From: Prevotella sp.
GTDB lineage: Bacteria > Bacteroidota > Bacteroidia > Bacteroidales > Bacteroidaceae
DNA length: 44,038 nucleotides
Direction: 5' to 3'
Assembly: GCA_022511045.1 (NCBI GenBank)
Contig: JAFLSF010000014.1
Location: forward strand, 1 to 44,038
Numbering within the stretch: position 1 is the stretch's first letter; every line of letters begins with the position of its first letter. A program made the translations under genes and the position numbers. Below, piece after piece: positions 42,249 through 44,038 of this stretch. The notes beneath the pieces are model-generated. The model was not told where the DNA came from. It was given only the letters and a program-made list of their open reading frames with translations, and ran no database searches.

Positions 42249-43310
42249 ATGCTTACGATGACCGTGCAATTGTTCTCGTTTCTGCGCTCCGCCTTATGGC
42301 AATCACAGGAAGACCTGCCAATGGAACTGGATGAAAAGGAGACCTCCAGTTTACTTGCTTTGGCAGAGCAGCAGACTGTGATAGGGCTGATAGCCGATGC
42401 CCTCATCCGCTATCAGGTAAAGTTACCTAAAGAGTATGCCTTTAGGGTTGTGGGTTTAACTGCACAGATACGGCAGGCCAGCCTTCAGGTTACCGAGGAG
42501 CTGAAATCTTTTGTGAAATTGCCGCTGATGGACTATGCGGTGGTAAAAGGCCAGACCGTAGCAGCACTCTATCCCGAGCCGCTGCTGAGGATGTCTGGCG
42601 ATATAGATATTTTAGTACGCGACTATCCGTCAGCAAGAGCCGTTCTCAAGAAACACTGGTATATTGAGCTTCCCGAACGGCTGATAGATAAAGAGACGGC
42701 CTTCAGCCACAACGGTGTTCCCTATGATATTCATACGAGTCTGAAGGAATTTGGATGTCGCAGCCATCAGCGTTATTGGCAGGAACTGATGACCCGTGAC
42801 CTCATTCTGACAGAAGTCGATGGTGCGAGCGTGCCAACGCTGGGACCATCGGTCTATGCCGTGTATATCTTCGTCCATCTTTTTTCCCATTTTATCCGCG
42901 AGGGAGTCGGTCTTCGCCAGTTGTGTGACTGGGCGGTAGTGCTGCACCATTATCGCGACGGCATTGACGCGGACGAACTGGTGTCGATGCTCAGCCGACT
43001 CGGCTTTCTGAAAGCATACAGGGCTTTCGGATGTATTCTGGCTGACCAGATTGGCTTGCCGATCTTTCCCATAGAGCTGACAGAGCGCGACCGCCGCTGG
43101 TCTGACAAGATACTGGCAGACATCCTGCAAGGCGGTAATTTCGGTCATTGTTCTAGAAAGCAACGCCAATCGGGGTGGCGATACAAAGTGGAGACTCTGC
43201 GGCTTACCGTTCGGAAGATTTTGAGATACTGGCCTTTAGCCCCGTCCGAACTGACCATGATGATACCGAGGCTGGTTTTGCTGAATCTGCGCCTTCTACT
43301 GCACAAATAA
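42249..43310 (+). CDS. Nucleotidyltransferase-family protein (NTP_transf_5-like)
   Basis: A 353-residue protein. The central segment VVKGQTVAALYPEPLLRMSGDIDILVRD holds the G-D-I-D-I-L acidic motif of the nucleotidyltransferase fold, preceded by a helical N-terminal domain and followed by SFLKEFG-like and VHLFSHFIREGVGLRQLCDW segments typical of the family found in Bacteroidales polysaccharide loci. Its reaction in these loci is not established. It starts at ATG 42249, with ATG 42258 as an alternative. Base composition returns to a higher G+C level here. Confidence 0.85.
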   Translation: MLTMTVQLFSFLRSALWQSQEDLPMELDEKETSSLLALAEQQTVIGLIADALIRYQVKLPKEYAFRVVGLTAQIRQASLQVTEELKSFVKLPLMDYAVVKGQTVAALYPEPLLRMSGDIDILVRDYPSARAVLKKHWYIELPERLIDKETAFSHNGVPYDIHTSLKEFGCRSHQRYWQELMTRDLILTEVDGASVPTLGPSVYAVYIFVHLFSHFIREGVGLRQLCDWAVVLHHYRDGIDADELVSMLSRLGFLKAYRAFGCILADQIGLPIFPIELTERDRRWSDKILADILQGGNFGHCSRKQRQSGWRYKVETLRLTVRKILRYWPLAPSELTMMIPRLVLLNLRLLLHK

Positions 43311-43319
43311 GATGTTTGT

Positions 43320-43931
43320 ATGATTTTGAAATGGATATTTGACAGGGTGGTTTCTTTCGCAGGTTTATTGCTTTTATGGCCTGTACTGGTCGTCGTTGCC
43401 ATATTGGTCAAGATAAAAATGCCTGGTGGCCCCATATTGTTTCAGCAGGAGAGGGTTGGTCGTCATGGCCGTTTGTTCACGATGCACAAATTTCGTTCGA
43501 TGACGGTATCTCACGACGGTTCTTCGGTTAGTATAGCCGGTGAGAGCCGCATCACACCGCTTGGTGCAGTCCTGCGGAAATACAAGTTGGACGAGTTGCC
43601 AGAACTTTGGGACGTGCTCATCGGTTACATGAGTTTTGTCGGCCCTCGTCCCGACGTGCCTGGGTATGCCGACCAACTGCATGGTGAGGCACGCCGCATC
43701 CTTGAGCTTCGCCCTGGTATCACGGGGCCCGCCTCACTGAAGTATCGGGACGAGGAAGAACTTCTGGCCAAGGTTCCCAATCCCGTTGAGTACAACGATA
43801 CGGTGATATTCCCCGACAAGGTTAGGCTCAACCTCTACTACCTCGACCACTATTCTTTTATCAAGGACATTCAGATGATTGTCTGCACGGTGCTGGGTAG
43901 AAGAATGAAGTATAACAACGAGATGATATAG
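43320..43931 (+). CDS. Undecaprenyl-phosphate sugar-1-phosphate transferase (initiating sugar transferase)
   Basis: A 203-residue bacterial sugar transferase of the short PglC/WcaJ-catalytic type. There is one N-terminal membrane helix (VVSFAGLLLLWPVLVVVAILV), then PGGPILFQQERVGRHGRLFTMHKFRSM, LRKYKLDELPELWDVLIGYMSFVGPRPDVP and LRPGITGPASLKYRDEEELL. It transfers the first sugar phosphate to undecaprenyl phosphate, starting the repeat unit. It lies 9 nt after the nucleotidyltransferase gene. In Prevotella loci, PglC-like transferases are commonly followed by an aminotransferase, as here. Confidence 0.95.
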   Translation: MILKWIFDRVVSFAGLLLLWPVLVVVAILVKIKMPGGPILFQQERVGRHGRLFTMHKFRSMTVSHDGSSVSIAGESRITPLGAVLRKYKLDELPELWDVLIGYMSFVGPRPDVPGYADQLHGEARRILELRPGITGPASLKYRDEEELLAKVPNPVEYNDTVIFPDKVRLNLYYLDHYSFIKDIQMIVCTVLGRRMKYNNEMI

Positions 43932-43956
43932 TCAACAGATTTAAAGAGTATCTATT

Positions 43957-44038
43957 ATGTCAAGAGATCGTATTTACCTTTGCCTCGCGCACATGAGCGA
44001 GAGTGGCATGGAGCAGCGATACGTGAAGGAAGCCTTCG
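43957..44038 (+). CDS. DegT/DnrJ/EryC1/StrS-family aminotransferase (partial, N-terminus only)
   Basis: The last 82 nt encode MSRDRIYLCLAHMSESGMEQRYVKEAF, which matches the start of PLP-dependent nucleotide-sugar aminotransferases that follow the sugar transferase in capsule loci. The gene runs off the window. The likely product is an enzyme making a 4-amino-sugar such as a bacillosamine-type precursor; this is inferred from context. Confidence 0.7.
   Translation, partial: MSRDRIYLCLAHMSESGMEQRYVKEAF

Overview
The window looks like a chromosomal segment from a Bacteroidales bacterium, most likely a Prevotella/Segatella-type Prevotellaceae member. Three things point there. Most transcription units begin with the Bacteroidetes promoter pattern TTTG-N19-21-TANNTTTG. 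The protein families are typical of the order: a UpxY antiterminator, DUF4595-, DUF4738-, DUF4876- and DUF6850-like proteins, and an HU/CCDC81-SPOR protein. The ara genes have the Bacteroidetes layout. No rRNA, tRNA or CRISPR array was seen. All identifications come from reading motifs by eye, without database searches.

Layout. (1) 1-1300: a degenerate 22-bp tandem array, then a secreted SGNH/GDSL hydrolase and a bidirectional terminator. (2) 1301-8383, minus strand: an L-arabinose operon transcribed as aldose 1-epimerase, Na+/sugar symporter, araD, araA, araB. (3) 8590-12688, plus strand: fabD, a cytoplasmic GH13 enzyme, a HAD phosphatase/mutase and panB, closed by a perfect 18-bp hairpin shared with the converging lipoprotein gene. 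(4) 12763-14133, minus strand: a DUF4595-like lipoprotein behind an unusually long (about 425 nt) leader that folds into successive hairpin domains; next to it lie an inverted-repeat element and another 22-bp array. (5) 14450-20377, minus strand: a TonB-dependent receptor with DUF4876-like and DUF6850-like partners, divergent from a secreted M16 protease. Two copies of AATACC-N8-GGTAT lie between them. (6) 23484-28258: housekeeping and accessory genes (EamA transporter, FHA/zinc-ribbon protein, HU/SPOR protein, rfbC, DUF4738-like lipoprotein, nitrilase). (7) 28306 to the window end, plus strand: a capsular/exopolysaccharide locus led by upxY. It holds an acyltransferase, flippase, TupA-like ATP-grasp protein, polymerase, two GT4s, a nucleotide-sugar dehydrogenase, a GT11 fucosyltransferase, a hexapeptide acetyltransferase, a GT2, a nucleotidyltransferase, the initiating sugar-phosphate transferase and the start of an aminotransferase.

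The most interesting signals are these. (a) Four glycan genes in the capsule locus carry in-frame runs of 8-9 G. In every one, a gain or loss of one G brings an early stop, which looks like a set of slipped-strand contingency loci. (b) In the ATP-grasp gene the G8 run sits exactly where a normal-length protein joins a duplicated copy of its own C-terminal half, so slippage would switch between a normal and an extended protein. (c) A family of degenerate 22-bp-periodic arrays recurs in four gene-free spots and shares 11-12-mers over 42 kb. (d) The structured leader upstream of the DUF4595-like lipoprotein may be an undescribed RNA. (e) Twin palindromes between the TonB receptor and the M16 protease suggest a co-regulated import-and-processing system.

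In the capsule locus, UpxY would act on the long leader. The sugar transferase would start the repeat unit on undecaprenyl phosphate, the GTs and modifying acyltransferases would extend and decorate it, and the flippase and polymerase would export and polymerise it.
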